From assembly GCA_021325355.1 (NCBI GenBank), contig JAJPHI010000023.1, positions 175,965 through 239,964 on the forward strand: DNA of 64,000 bases, given 5' to 3'. Position 1 is the first letter of the stretch. Every line of letters begins with the position of its first letter. This DNA comes from Pseudomonadota bacterium. Lineage in GTDB: Bacteria; Desulfobacterota; Binatia; Binatales; Binataceae. The notes below the pieces were generated by a model. That model was not told the origin of the DNA, made no database searches, and saw only the letters and a list, made by a program, of their open reading frames with translations. Position numbers and translations under genes: made by a program. Positions 25,233 to 34,271 of the stretch are shown piece after piece.

Positions 25233-26693
25233 ATGATTGTTGAACCCTGCAGCCTGACTATCGCCGAGGCCCGCGAGCTGCTCGACCGGCGCGAGCTGTC
25301 GGCGGTCGAACTGACGCGCTCCTGCCTCGACCGGATCGCCGCGCATGACGGCCGGCTGAATGCTTTCATCACGGTTTGCCGCGAGGCCGCGCTGGCCCAG
25401 GCGGCCGAGGCGGACGCGCGGATGGTCGGCGGCGCCGGCGGTCCCTTATGCGGGATTCCGCTCGCGCTCAAGGATATTTTCCTGACCCGCGGCGTGCGCA
25501 CGACGTGCGCTTCGCGGATTCTCGACGGCTTCGTCCCGCCTTTCGATGCGACGGTGGTGGCGAAATTGCGCGCGGCGGGAGCCGTCTTTCTCAGCAAGGC
25601 GAATCTCGACGAGTTCGCCATGGGCTCGTCGACCGAGAACTCGGCCTTCGGACCGACGCGTAATCCGTATGATCTCGACCGGGTGGCGGGCGGATCGTCG
25701 GGCGGTTCGGCGGCGGCGGTGGCCGCCAATCAATGTCTCGGCGCGCTCGGCACCGATACCGGAGGCTCGATTCGCGAGCCCGCCTCGTTCTGCGGCGTAG
25801 TCGGGATCAAGCCGACCTACAGCCGGGTGAGTCGCTACGGGGTGATTGCCTATGCCTCGTCGCTGGACCAGGTCGGTCCGTTCGCGAGAACGGTGCGGGA
25901 TTGCGCGGTGCTGCTGCAGGCGATCGCCGGGGTCGATCCGCGCGACGCGACCTGCGCGGCGCGTCCCGTGCCGGATTACGCGGGCGCTCTGACGGGTGAG
26001 ATCAAGGGACTGCGGATCGGGGTGCCGCGCGAGTACTTTATCGAAGGGATGGCGCCGGCGGTGGACGGCGCGGTGCGCGCGGCGCTGCGCCAGTTCGAGG
26101 CGCTGGGCGGTCGGCTCGAGGAGGTGTCGCTGCCCCATACGGAGTATGCGGTGGCGACCTACTACGTGCTGGCGACCGCCGAGGCGAGCGCCAATCTGGC
26201 GCGCTATGACGGTATCCGTTACGGGCTTCGCGTCGCCGCCGACAACAATATCGAGCTCTACGAGCGGACGCGCGGCGCCGGGTTCGGCGCCGAGGTCAAA
26301 CGGCGGATCATGCTGGGCACGTTCGCGCTGTCGGCGGGCTATTACGATGCGTACTATCTCAAGGCGCAGAAGGTGCGGACGCTTATCCGGCGCGACTTCG
26401 CGCGCGCTTTCGAACGCTGTGATGTAATCGCGACGCCGGTCGCGCCGACCACGGCGTTTGCGATCGGCGAGAAGATTGCCGATCCGCTGCAGATGTATCT
26501 CTCGGATATCTTCACGATCTCGGTGAATCTGGCCGGACTCCCCGGCATCTCGGTGCCCTGCGGGTACGACGACCGGGGCTTGCCGATCGGGCTCCAGTTG
26601 ATCGGCGCGCCGTTTGCCGAGGAGACGATCCTGCGCGCGGCCGATGCCTATGAACGATCGGGCGCGACGGTGCGGCGGCCGCCGATCATCTAG
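25233..26693 (+). CDS. gatA: Asp/Glu-tRNA amidotransferase subunit A
   Basis: A 486-residue amidase-signature enzyme that releases ammonia from glutamine. The Ser-cisSer-Lys triad lies in PLALKDIF (Lys), [13 protein letters not shown] and [14 protein letters not shown] (nucleophile region). GITYS-type flanking [13 protein letters not shown] and the C-terminal [18 protein letters not shown] are typical. It is the middle gene of gatCAB. Presence of gatCAB implies that Gln- or Asn-tRNA is made indirectly in this organism. Confidence 0.95.
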   Translation: MIVEPCSLTIAEARELLDRRELSAVELTRSCLDRIAAHDGRLNAFITVCREAALAQAAEADARMVGGAGGPLCGIPLALKDIFLTRGVRTTCASRILDGFVPPFDATVVAKLRAAGAVFLSKANLDEFAMGSSTENSAFGPTRNPYDLDRVAGGSSGGSAAAVAANQCLGALGTDTGGSIREPASFCGVVGIKPTYSRVSRYGVIAYASSLDQVGPFARTVRDCAVLLQAIAGVDPRDATCAARPVPDYAGALTGEIKGLRIGVPREYFIEGMAPAVDGAVRAALRQFEALGGRLEEVSLPHTEYAVATYYVLATAEASANLARYDGIRYGLRVAADNNIELYERTRGAGFGAEVKRRIMLGTFALSAGYYDAYYLKAQKVRTLIRRDFARAFERCDVIATPVAPTTAFAIGEKIADPLQMYLSDIFTISVNLAGLPGISVPCGYDDRGLPIGLQLIGAPFAEETILRAADAYERSGATVRRPPII

Positions 26694-26737
26694 CGACGAT
26701 CGGGAATCATCGGGAGGGTGATCGGACGGAAACCACG

Positions 26738-28189
26738 ATGGCGAGCGAAACTGCAATGGCGGCCGAGAATTACGAAGCGGTGATCGGACTGGAAGTCCAC
26801 GCGCATCTGGCGACACAATCGAAGCTCTTCTGCGGATGCGCCAACAGCTTCGGCGCCGGGCCGAACGAAAACGTCTGTCCGGTCTGCATGGCGATGCCCG
26901 GGGTGCTGCCGGTGCTGAATCGCGATGCCGTTGAGCTGGCGATCCGGATGGGCCTGGCGGCGCATTGCGCGATCGCGCGCGAGTCGATTTTCGCGCGCAA
27001 GAGCTATTTCTATCCCGACTTGCCCAAGGGCTATCAGATAAGCATGTACGAGCGGCCGCTGTGTGTCGGCGGCTATGTCGAAATCGAGGCAAACGGCGAG
27101 CGCCGCCGGATCCGCCTGGTGCGGATCCATATGGAGGAGGACGCCGGCAAGAATATCCACGAGGACGGCACGAGCCTGGTGGACTTCAACCGCTCGGGCG
27201 TGCCGCTGGTCGAGATTGTCAGTGAACCCGATATCCGCTCGGCGGCGGAAGCCGCGGCCTATTTGCGCGAGCTGCGCGCCCTGCTGCGCTACACCGGCGC
27301 CTCGGAGGCGCGGATGGAGGAGGGGAATCTGCGTTGCGACGTCAACGTTTCGGTGCGGCCGCGCGGCGTCGAACAGTTCGGCACCAAGACCGAGATTAAG
27401 AATCTCAATTCGATCCGCTTCGTCGAAAAGGCGATCGCGCACGAGGTCGCGCGTCAGATCGATATCCTCGAGGCCGGGGGCCGGATTATGCAGGAGACCC
27501 ACCTGTGGGATCCGGTTCGCGAGGAAACGCGCCCGATGCGCTCGAAGGAGTTCGCCAACGACTATCGCTATTTTCCCGAGCCGGATCTGCCGCCGCTGCG
27601 CGTGACGCCCGAATGGATCGAGTCGATTCGCGTCGCGCTGCCCGAGCTGCCGGCGGCGCGGCGCGAGCGCTACGTCAACGCGCTCGGGCTCAGTCGCTAC
27701 GAGGCGGCGATCCTGACCGAGGAACGCGAGGTCGGCGACTATTTCGAGAGCGTCGCCGCGGGTCTCCGGAATGCCAAAACCGCGGCGAACTGGGTGATGA
27801 CGGAAGTCCTGCGGGTGGTCAACGAGACCGGCAAACCGCTCGCCCACGCGGTGCCGTCGGCGCGCGAGACCGGGGCGTTGCTGGCGATGGTCGAGGACGG
27901 CGCGATCAGTCTCAATGCGGCCAAGACCGCCTTCATGGCGATGTGCCAGAGCGGCAAGCCGGCGGCGACGATCGTGCGCGAGCTCGGGCTCGCCCAGGTA
28001 TCGGACGAGGCGGCGATCGCCGAGGCCTGCGACCAGATCATCGAGACCCATCTGCGCAAGGTTGGCGAATATCGCGCCGGACGCGACAAGCTCTTCGGCT
28101 TCTTCGTCGGCGCCGTGATGAAGGCGATGGGCGGCAGGGCGAATCCGCGGCTGGTCAACGAGATTCTGAAACGCAAACTCGATCAATAG
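26738..28189 (+). CDS. gatB: Asp/Glu-tRNA amidotransferase subunit B
   Basis: A 483-residue tRNA kinase/amidotransferase subunit. YEAVIGLEVHAHLATQSK, FCGCANSFG with CPVCMAMPG (four zinc-ligand cysteines), PDLPKGYQISMYERP and the FNRSGVPLVEIVSEPDI block are all characteristic. The C-terminal YqeY-like tail domain is intact (residues ~330-480). It starts 44 bases after gatA. Met at 26738 or 26756 could start; I took the first. Confidence 0.96.
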   Translation: MASETAMAAENYEAVIGLEVHAHLATQSKLFCGCANSFGAGPNENVCPVCMAMPGVLPVLNRDAVELAIRMGLAAHCAIARESIFARKSYFYPDLPKGYQISMYERPLCVGGYVEIEANGERRRIRLVRIHMEEDAGKNIHEDGTSLVDFNRSGVPLVEIVSEPDIRSAAEAAAYLRELRALLRYTGASEARMEEGNLRCDVNVSVRPRGVEQFGTKTEIKNLNSIRFVEKAIAHEVARQIDILEAGGRIMQETHLWDPVREETRPMRSKEFANDYRYFPEPDLPPLRVTPEWIESIRVALPELPAARRERYVNALGLSRYEAAILTEEREVGDYFESVAAGLRNAKTAANWVMTEVLRVVNETGKPLAHAVPSARETGALLAMVEDGAISLNAAKTAFMAMCQSGKPAATIVRELGLAQVSDEAAIAEACDQIIETHLRKVGEYRAGRDKLFGFFVGAVMKAMGGRANPRLVNEILKRKLDQ

Positions 28190-28333
28190 CGACGCCGGTT
28201 CTCGCCCCGATATCGGCGGCGCCGGCGCGCGACTTTCGGCGGTCGCCGGCACCGGGCGGATTGGCGCGCCGGCTACGCGGCAACGCGGATGGCGGCAACC
28301 CGTCCGCGGCTTTCCGGCAGCGTCCCGTGCGCG

Positions 28334-29419
28334 ATGGCTAGAACGTCGCACGAAGCACGATCGCCGCGGCGAATCGTGGTCAAGGCGGTCAACTGGCTCG
28401 GCGATCTCGTGATGAGCCTGCCCGCCCTGCGCGCCGTGCGCGAAGGCTTCCCGTCGGCGTACCTGGGAGTGATGGTGCGGCGCGAGTTGGCCGGATTTTT
28501 CGACGGTATCAGGTGGGTCGATGAGGTGATCGCCTACGAGACCGTTCGCGGACTGCGCGCGTGGCCGCGCCACCGGCAAATCGTCCGGGAGCTCCGGCGG
28601 CGCGAATTCGAGCTGGCGCTGCTGTTGCCGAACAGCTTCGAATCGGCCTTGTGGATGGCGCTCGCGCGGATCCCTCAGCGGATCGGCTACGCCACCGACG
28701 GGCGCGGGCTGCTGCTGACGGGTCGGCTGCGGCCCGCCCCGGACGCGCTCAACGGCCATCAGTCGCGGTACTGGCTGGGACTCGTCCGCGATGGTCTCGG
28801 GGTGGCGGAGGCGGAGACCGCCGGAAGCGCACGCCTGACGGCGAACGGCGCGGACGTCTCACGCATGCGGAGCTGGCTCGAAGGGCGGCGTACGCGGCGC
28901 GGGCGGCCGCTGGTTGCACTGGCGCCCGCCGCGGCCTATGGTCCGGCCAAGGAATGGCCGGCGGAGCGCTTCACCGAGCTGATCGACACGCTCGCGCGGC
29001 GTGCAGAGGCCGAATGCGTGCTGATCGGCACCGCGGCGGAGCGCGATCGCTGCGCGGCGATCGCCGGGGCCGCCGCGGCGCGTCCGATCGTCGCGGCGGG
29101 TGAGATCAGTCTGCGTGAGCTCATCGCGCTGCTATCGCTTTGCGATGGATTTGTCGGTAATGACTCCGGAGCGATGCATGTGGCGGCGGCGCTGGGTATC
29201 GCGACGGTCGCGGTTTTCGGTTCCACCAATCCGCGGCGCACCGGCCCGCGCGGTCCACGCGTCAGCGTGATTCAGCATCCGCCGCCCTGCAGTCCGTGCC
29301 TGCAACGCCATTGCCGTTTCGGGCATTACGACTGCCTGAAGGCGGTAACGGTGAGCGAAGTGGCCGAGGAGCTGGCGCGCCTGCGAGCTTTGGACCCGAC
29401 GGCGCACGAACGACGCTAG
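28334..29419 (+). CDS. Lipopolysaccharide heptosyltransferase II-like (GT9)
   Basis: A GT9-family transferase, about 361 residues, adding heptose to the LPS inner core at the cytoplasmic face of the inner membrane. NWLGDLVMSLPALRAVRE opens the N-terminal domain, PAAAYGPAKEWPAERF is the donor-binding entry of the C-terminal domain, and GNDSGAMHVAAALGI with FGSTNPRRTGP is the WaaF-type ADP-heptose site. A Cys-rich CSPCLQRHCRFGHYDC stretch is also a WaaF feature. An ATG at 28289 would add 15 residues; 28334 gives the usual start. Its neighbour lpxD fits an envelope cluster. Confidence 0.85.
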   Translation: MARTSHEARSPRRIVVKAVNWLGDLVMSLPALRAVREGFPSAYLGVMVRRELAGFFDGIRWVDEVIAYETVRGLRAWPRHRQIVRELRRREFELALLLPNSFESALWMALARIPQRIGYATDGRGLLLTGRLRPAPDALNGHQSRYWLGLVRDGLGVAEAETAGSARLTANGADVSRMRSWLEGRRTRRGRPLVALAPAAAYGPAKEWPAERFTELIDTLARRAEAECVLIGTAAERDRCAAIAGAAAARPIVAAGEISLRELIALLSLCDGFVGNDSGAMHVAAALGIATVAVFGSTNPRRTGPRGPRVSVIQHPPPCSPCLQRHCRFGHYDCLKAVTVSEVAEELARLRALDPTAHERR

Positions 29420-29442
29420 AGTCTCCGAAGGGGAGCGTTGAG

Positions 29443-30459
29443 ATGAAGTTGCGGGAGCTCGCCGAGCAGTTGGGATTACCGTTACGCGGTGACGGTGGCA
29501 TCGAGATCCAGGCACCGGCGCCGCTGGAAGCGGCCGGACCAGGGACGATCAGCTTTGCGGTCAGCGCGAAATACGCCGCGGCGTTGCGCGCGTCCGGGGC
29601 GGCGGCGGCGATCGTGCCCGCGGAGCTGGCCGAAGCCGCGCCCTGCGCGGTGCTCGTCAGCAGCAATCCGGCGTTCGATTTCGCTCGGGTGCTGGCGATT
29701 TTCTATCCGCCCGCGCGGCCGCAGCCGGAGATCCATCCAACCGCCGTGATTGACGCGTCGGCGCGAATCGGCCCGCACGCCTATATCGGGCCGTATGCGG
29801 TGATCGGCGCCGATGTCGAGATCGGCAGGAACGCGCTGATTTTTCCGCATGTGACGATCTACCCGGGCGTCCGGATCGGGGACGACTTCACCTGCCACAG
29901 CCAGGTATCGATTCGCGAGCAGGTGATTATCGGCAACGGCGTGACGATCCTGAACGGCGCCGTGATCGGCGGTGACGGCTTCGGTTTCGTCGAGCATCAG
30001 GGCGGCCTCGTCAAGGTGCCGCAGGTCGGCACTGTGGTGATTGGCGATGGCGTCGAAATCGGCGCCAACACGACAATTGATCGGGCGACGATGGGCGCGA
30101 CCGTGCTCGAGCGGGGGGTCAAGCTCGACAACCTCATCCAAATCGGCCACAACTGTCGCCTGGGCGAGTTTTCGCGGATGGCGGCCCAATCCGGGCTGGC
30201 CGGATCGGTGAAGGTCGGGAGCTGGTGCCAGTTCGGCGGACAGTCGGGCGCCGCGGATCATGCGAAGATCGGTGATCGGGTCCGCGTCGTCGCGCAGGCG
30301 GGAATTCATAATGACCTGCCCGACGAGGCGCTGGTCGGCGGCACCCCGGCGATCGACATGCGGGTGTTTCGCCGGATGGTGGCGCTCGAGCCGCGACTGC
30401 CCGAGCTGGCGCGCCGCCTGCGCGCCGTCGAACGGATCCTGGCCGATGAGGACGACTGA
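29443..30459 (+). CDS. lpxD: UDP-3-O-(hydroxyacyl)glucosamine N-acyltransferase LpxD
   Basis: A 338-residue trimeric left-handed beta-helix acyltransferase of lipid A synthesis. The N-terminal uridine-binding domain (MKLRELAEQLGLPLRG to about 100) precedes hexapeptide repeats such as IGPHAYIGPYAVIGADVEIG. The catalytic His is probably the one in LIQIGHNCRLGE, and GGQSGAADHAKIGDRV follows. The C-terminal helix ends ERILADEDD. The ATG at 29443, after GGGGAG, is chosen; a longer frame overlaps the heptosyltransferase. No lpxA or fabZ is adjacent. Confidence 0.94.
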   Translation: MKLRELAEQLGLPLRGDGGIEIQAPAPLEAAGPGTISFAVSAKYAAALRASGAAAAIVPAELAEAAPCAVLVSSNPAFDFARVLAIFYPPARPQPEIHPTAVIDASARIGPHAYIGPYAVIGADVEIGRNALIFPHVTIYPGVRIGDDFTCHSQVSIREQVIIGNGVTILNGAVIGGDGFGFVEHQGGLVKVPQVGTVVIGDGVEIGANTTIDRATMGATVLERGVKLDNLIQIGHNCRLGEFSRMAAQSGLAGSVKVGSWCQFGGQSGAADHAKIGDRVRVVAQAGIHNDLPDEALVGGTPAIDMRVFRRMVALEPRLPELARRLRAVERILADEDD

Positions 30460-30460
30460 G

Positions 30461-30483
30461 TCATGCCGCGCTCGCGGCGATGA
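30461..30483 (+). terminator. Stem-loop directly after lpxD, possible terminator
   Basis: TCAT plus GCCGC pairs with GCGGC plus ATGA around a GCTC loop, with one bulged G. It begins one base after the lpxD stop. No T-run follows, so it may act by pausing or with Rho. Confidence 0.4.
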
Positions 30484-30603
30484 GTATCGGGCGGTCGCGG
30501 GCAGCGCCACGGGAAGGGCAACGCAATCGACCCGGAGGTGTGGAAAACACGCCAATATACAGGATCTTTACACAGGCAGTCGAGTCACATAAGCCATAAG
30601 CCG

Positions 30604-32217
30604 ATGAGCCTCGAAGCCGACACAGCTCGTTACAGGCTACTTTATGATCTGGGTTGTGCCTTTGCCGCGCGGATCGACCTCGACGAACTCATCCCGTTCA
30701 TCATCAAGGAATGCCGCGACGCGTTGAAGGCCGAGGGCGTGTCGGTCCTGCTGCTCGACCGCGAGCGCGGCGAATTTTACTTTCCCTACGTCACCTACGC
30801 CGAGGGTGGCGATGAGGCGATATCGACCCATCTCGAGACGATCCGGTTTCCCGCCGATCAGGGCTTTGCCGGAGCGGCGCTGGCGGCGGGTCATTCGCTG
30901 CGGGTCGATGACGTGCGGCGGGACCCGCGGCACTTTCATGGAGCGGATCAGAAGAGCGGGGTGACGACGCGCAATCTGATTGCGACCCCGCTGATTTCGC
31001 GACAGGGGCCGCTCGGGGTGATCGAGGCGATTAACCGGCGCGGGCAGGACGCGTTCTCGGATGACGACGTGCGCTTCATGGAAGCGCTGGCCGGCAGTAT
31101 CACGATCGCGATCGAGAATGCCCGCTTTTATGCGCAGATTCGCGATGAGGAGGCGAGGTTACGAACCCAGGTCGTGGCGCTGCGCCGGGACCTGGCGCGG
31201 CAGGACCGTTTCAGCGAGATGGTCGGGACCGCACCGGTGATGGCGGAGGTGTTCAGCCTGATGGAAGCGGCGGCGGCTTCCGCGATAACCGTGCTGATTG
31301 AAGGCGAAACCGGGACGGGCAAGGAGTTGGTCGCGCGCGGGATCCATCGGGCGAGCGATCGCGCCGAGGCGCCGTTCCTGCCGGTGAATTGCGCGGCGAT
31401 GCCGGAGACGTTGCTCGAGAGTGAACTGTTCGGCCATCGGCGGGGCGCGTTTACCGGCGCGATGCGGGATAACCCGGGTCTGTTTCGCGCCGCCTCGGGC
31501 GGCACGGTATTCCTCGACGAGGTCGGGGACATGCCGCTCGCGATGCAGGCGAAGCTGCTGCGCGTGCTCGAGGAAGAAGAGGTGGTGCCGCTCGGCGAGA
31601 GCTTTCCGGTGAAGGTCAACGTGCGGGTGATCTCGGCGACGAATCGTGATTTGCGCGAAGCGGTGCGACGCGGCACTTTCCGCGACGATCTGTTTTATCG
31701 CCTCGCCGTCTTTCCGATTCATGTGCCGCCGCTGCGCGAACGGCCCGAGGATATCCCGTTGCTGGTGCAGCGTTTCGTGGCTAACGCGATGGAGCGCGAA
31801 CGCAAGCGGCTGGCCGGGGTCGAGCGCGGGGCGATGGAGTTGCTCTGCGGGTATCGCTGGCCCGGCAACGTCCGCGAGCTGCAGAACGAAATCGACCGGG
31901 CGGTCGCTTTGACGCGCGAAGGCGAGCTAATCGGCAGCGCCCAGCTTTCAGCTCATCTGCGCTCCGCCAAGCCGCCGGCTGCGGTGTCGCCGCGCGCCGA
32001 GGACGAGCACGAAGCGGCGGCGGCGAAGGCGGAGACGGCGGCAGCCGGCGAGCCGATCGCTGAAGGGACGCTGCGGGATGCGCGGGCGGCCTTCGAGGCG
32101 CGTTATATCGCGCAGATGCTCGAGCAGTGCCAGGGCAATATCTCGCGCGCGGCGAAGCAGATGGGGGTGTCGCGGGTACAGCTCCAGCGCAAGGTGAAAG
32201 AATACGGTTTGCGGTGA
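30604..32217 (+). CDS. Sigma-54-dependent transcriptional activator with GAF sensor domain
   Basis: A 537-residue enhancer-binding protein in NifA-like layout. Residues ~15-185 form a GAF domain that probably binds a small ligand. The AAA+ domain has Walker A GETGTGKE at 234-241, the sigma-54-contacting GAFTGA loop at 281-286, Walker B GGTVFLDEVGDM and sensor/arginine-finger blocks (VRVISATNRDL, FRDDLFYRL, YRWPGNVREL). A Fis-type helix-turn-helix closes the protein (QGNISRAAKQMGVSRVQLQRKVKEYG). With GAFTGA intact it should be a real activator. A sigma-54 promoter lies 130 bases downstream, in front of the next gene. Confidence 0.93.
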   Translation: MSLEADTARYRLLYDLGCAFAARIDLDELIPFIIKECRDALKAEGVSVLLLDRERGEFYFPYVTYAEGGDEAISTHLETIRFPADQGFAGAALAAGHSLRVDDVRRDPRHFHGADQKSGVTTRNLIATPLISRQGPLGVIEAINRRGQDAFSDDDVRFMEALAGSITIAIENARFYAQIRDEEARLRTQVVALRRDLARQDRFSEMVGTAPVMAEVFSLMEAAAASAITVLIEGETGTGKELVARGIHRASDRAEAPFLPVNCAAMPETLLESELFGHRRGAFTGAMRDNPGLFRAASGGTVFLDEVGDMPLAMQAKLLRVLEEEEVVPLGESFPVKVNVRVISATNRDLREAVRRGTFRDDLFYRLAVFPIHVPPLRERPEDIPLLVQRFVANAMERERKRLAGVERGAMELLCGYRWPGNVRELQNEIDRAVALTREGELIGSAQLSAHLRSAKPPAAVSPRAEDEHEAAAAKAETAAAGEPIAEGTLRDARAAFEARYIAQMLEQCQGNISRAAKQMGVSRVQLQRKVKEYGLR

Positions 32218-32218
32218 T

Positions 32219-32242
32219 TCACTTTCGACAAAGCTCGAAAAT
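32219..32242 (+). terminator. Weak hairpin after the sigma-54 activator
   Basis: CACTTTCGA and TCGAAAATG pair around CAAAGC with one G-U pair. It overlaps the end of the activator gene's trailer and could end its transcript. Confidence 0.3.
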
Positions 32243-32344
32243 GAACTAGTCGATACGCGCGCGATACACCGGCAGAGCGCGCGACCTTTTAGCGTAGTTA
32301 CGTCAAATTTCTCTACAACCAGTCGGTACTAGAAATCCCTTCAA

Positions 32345-32360
32345 TGGCATAGCCGTTGCT
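32345..32360 (+). promoter_or_regulatory. Sigma-54 (-24/-12) promoter
   Basis: TGGCAT-N5-TTGCT. The GG and GC dinucleotides are ten bases apart as the consensus TGGCAC-N5-TTGCA requires; only two of the eleven consensus bases differ. Transcription would begin near 32371, 40 bases before the small gene at 32412. It is in the gap directly downstream of the sigma-54 activator gene. Confidence 0.7.
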
Positions 32361-32411
32361 GAATGCTGTCGTGTGCAGAACGACGGCACGCAGGTTCGGG
32401 GGAGAATGGCT

Positions 32412-32669
32412 ATGCGAGAACTGATGAGTGAAAAGCAGGCAGTCGCGTCGGCGCTGATTGCGGTGGCGCGGGTGCGCTACGCCGCGTTTCGGGAACGGTT
32501 CGGACGCGAGCCGGAACCGGATGAACCGCTGCTGTTTGATCCGACGGAGGATCAACCGACGGCGGCGAGCGCGCCGGATCGCACGCTGCAGATAATCAGT
32601 GCAGCGCTGTTATCGAACGTCGATGCGAAGCTGGTGCTCGACTATCTGGGCAGCGCCTACCAGCATTGA
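32412..32669 (+). CDS. Small hypothetical protein behind a sigma-54 promoter
   Basis: An 85-residue acidic protein without recognised family. It begins MRELMSEKQAVASALIAV, has a central RFGREPEPDEPLLFD acidic loop and ends in a helical segment (LQIISAALLSNVDAKLVL). Start ATG at 32412 has GGAG seven bases upstream; ATGs at 32373 and 32406 are in frame but worse placed. A bidirectional terminator follows the stop. The gene probably belongs to the regulon of the adjacent activator and is expressed when that GAF sensor is triggered. Function unknown. Confidence 0.6.
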   Translation: MRELMSEKQAVASALIAVARVRYAAFRERFGREPEPDEPLLFDPTEDQPTAASAPDRTLQIISAALLSNVDAKLVLDYLGSAYQH

Positions 32670-32683
32670 GGGGGACGGCCAAG

Positions 32684-32727
32684 CTGGGTCAGGCCGGGAG
32701 TTGACGTGGTTGAGCGGCCTGACCCAG
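32684..32727. terminator. Bidirectional terminator, perfect 13-bp inverted repeat
   Basis: CTGGGTCAGGCCG (32684-32696) and CGGCCTGACCCAG (32715-32727) are exact inverted copies separated by 18 bases. It lies between two converging genes and overlaps the last codons of the ATP-grasp gene. There is no T-run on either side. Confidence 0.65.
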
Positions 32728-33540
32728 ACGCCGTAAACAGTGACGCGCGATGGCATGCGCGGCCTGGTCGCGCACGCGCGCGAAGCTTGGCCAGTCATTG
32801 AAATCGATCAAAGCGAGGCGCGCACCGTCGATTACCGCATCGCCACCCCATACGCTGAGGCCGAGGGTTGAGGCGACGGCGCCGGCGGCGCGGGCGAGGT
32901 CGGCGCTCAACGCCTCGTCGAGGTTACGGTCGGCTGAAGTGATGGCGGCGAAATAATCGCGGCCGTCACCGACTCCATAGAACTTGACCACCTCGCCGGT
33001 TACTTCCTGCTGGGCATAGACGCGCGGGATACCGCGCCGGGCGAAACTCAGTACAGCCGTTTCAAGAGCGGCAGCCCCCTGGACGCGTTGCACGTCCTCG
33101 GGACCGAGCGCGTGCAGATCGCCGCGTTTGACGTAGATCGGCGCGGCCAGGTCGAGACTCCGCAGCGCGCCGGGATCGAGCGGCACACCGGTGTCGATCA
33201 GGCGACCTTCGGGAATCGGCACTCGCGCGTTAGCGAGTCCGGCGCCCAGCAGGTCGCGATAGCAGTTGCGGATCGCGAGAGCCGAGTTGATGACCAGCGC
33301 GCCCGCCTGCTCGAAGGCTGCGAGCCGTTTGAGCATCTTCGGTCCCTGACACATCGCGAGCACCAGGTCGGGGCGCGAGCCGGCCGCGAGCGGTTCGAGT
33401 TCCGCGGCTTCCACGGCGGCGACCGCGGCGCCGGAGCGGCGCAGGTGATGGAGCACGGCGTCCATAATCGCGTGGTCTGCGGCGATTTTGCCCGGCGAGA
33501 ACTCCGGTTCGCGATAAATGCCGACGACTTGCAGATTCAT
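32689..33540 (-). CDS. ATP-grasp-like ligase of unknown substrate
   Basis: A 283-residue protein with the outline of an ATP-grasp fold: a Rossmann-like N-terminal domain (LQVVGIYREPEFSPG), a central lysine-bearing strand (LAAPIYVKRGDLHAL) and a C-terminal metal/ATP strand WGGDAVIDGARLALIDFNDWPSF containing the expected Asp and Asn. Such enzymes join a carboxylate to an amine or activate a phosphoryl acceptor. I cannot place it in a named subfamily. It is the last gene of a three-gene operon with a nucleotidyltransferase and a HAD protein, overlapping the former by four bases. The context suggests assembly of a nucleotide-activated or amino-acid-decorated small molecule. Confidence 0.6.
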   Translation of the reverse strand: MNLQVVGIYREPEFSPGKIAADHAIMDAVLHHLRRSGAAVAAVEAAELEPLAAGSRPDLVLAMCQGPKMLKRLAAFEQAGALVINSALAIRNCYRDLLGAGLANARVPIPEGRLIDTGVPLDPGALRSLDLAAPIYVKRGDLHALGPEDVQRVQGAAALETAVLSFARRGIPRVYAQQEVTGEVVKFYGVGDGRDYFAAITSADRNLDEALSADLARAAGAVASTLGLSVWGGDAVIDGARLALIDFNDWPSFARVRDQAAHAIARHCLRRLGQAAQPRQLPA

Positions 33541-34271
33541 CGTGGTTCCCCACCCTTATCCCAATCCTCAATGGCCCGACGCGCGGCAGCGAGGTCGGCC
33601 GGCACGTCAATATCGATCACCTGATCTATTTCGATGGCGGCAAGCTGAAGTTTCCGGTTGATCAGGAATGCTAGGAAGCGTCTTAGAGCTTGAAGACCGA
33701 GCTGCCGCGCCGCCACCGAACAATCAAAAATCGACGTGCGAAAAGCATACACGCCCGCCGTGATGAATTCACGAGGGTCGTCGGTTAAGCCCGTGATAAG
33801 TTTGCGGTCGGCGTCGAGGTCGGCGAAGAGCGCGCGCGCCTCGCCGCGCCATCGGGTGATACCGAGCACGCCGTGGCACGCAGGAAGCTCGAGTACCCGC
33901 GCCGCGCCTGCGGCAAAATGGCGCCAGCCTGCGGCCGGCATAAGGCTGTCGACAGTCGCGAGCAGGAACGTTCCATTGCCGAGCTTCGGGCCCAGGGTAA
34001 GCAGCGATTCCATCGAATTGGGCGTGTCGGCTACACAGAGGTCAGTTACTGCCGCGAGGGTTTCGGGAAGTGGACCCATCAGACGCGCGGTTTCCGAATT
34101 GACGATAACCCCGACGTGGCCGACACCGACGCTGAGCAGAGCGCGGATCTGGCGTTCGAGCAGGGTCATACCGGCGACTGTGACCAGCGGTTTCGGCAAA
34201 TCGTTGGATCCTGCACGCAGCCGCTCGCCGCGTCCGGCTGCGATAATTGCGCCGTTCAGGAAGGGTCCCAT
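33537..34271 (-). CDS. Sugar/alcohol-phosphate nucleotidyltransferase
   Basis: A 244-residue GT-A-like nucleotidyltransferase. The N-terminal GAIIAAGRGERLRAG and DLPKPLVTVAG are the NTP-binding signature, and VDSLMP and IDIDVPADLAAA hold the two metal-binding aspartates. It could be a CTP or UTP:phospho-substrate cytidylyl/uridylyltransferase like LicC, IspD or MobA relatives; the loops do not tell which. The ATG at 34271 overlaps the HAD gene by 16 bases. A longer frame to 34400 lacks homology. Confidence 0.75.
   Translation of the reverse strand: MGPFLNGAIIAAGRGERLRAGSNDLPKPLVTVAGMTLLERQIRALLSVGVGHVGVIVNSETARLMGPLPETLAAVTDLCVADTPNSMESLLTLGPKLGNGTFLLATVDSLMPAAGWRHFAAGAARVLELPACHGVLGITRWRGEARALFADLDADRKLITGLTDDPREFITAGVYAFRTSIFDCSVAARQLGLQALRRFLAFLINRKLQLAAIEIDQVIDIDVPADLAAARRAIEDWDKGGEPR

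Noticed and set aside
26690..28759. Long minus-strand open frame opposite gatB
   Set aside because: It lies entirely over gatB and the next gene; the translation is His/Arg/Asp-rich shadow of a GC-rich coding strand with no family.
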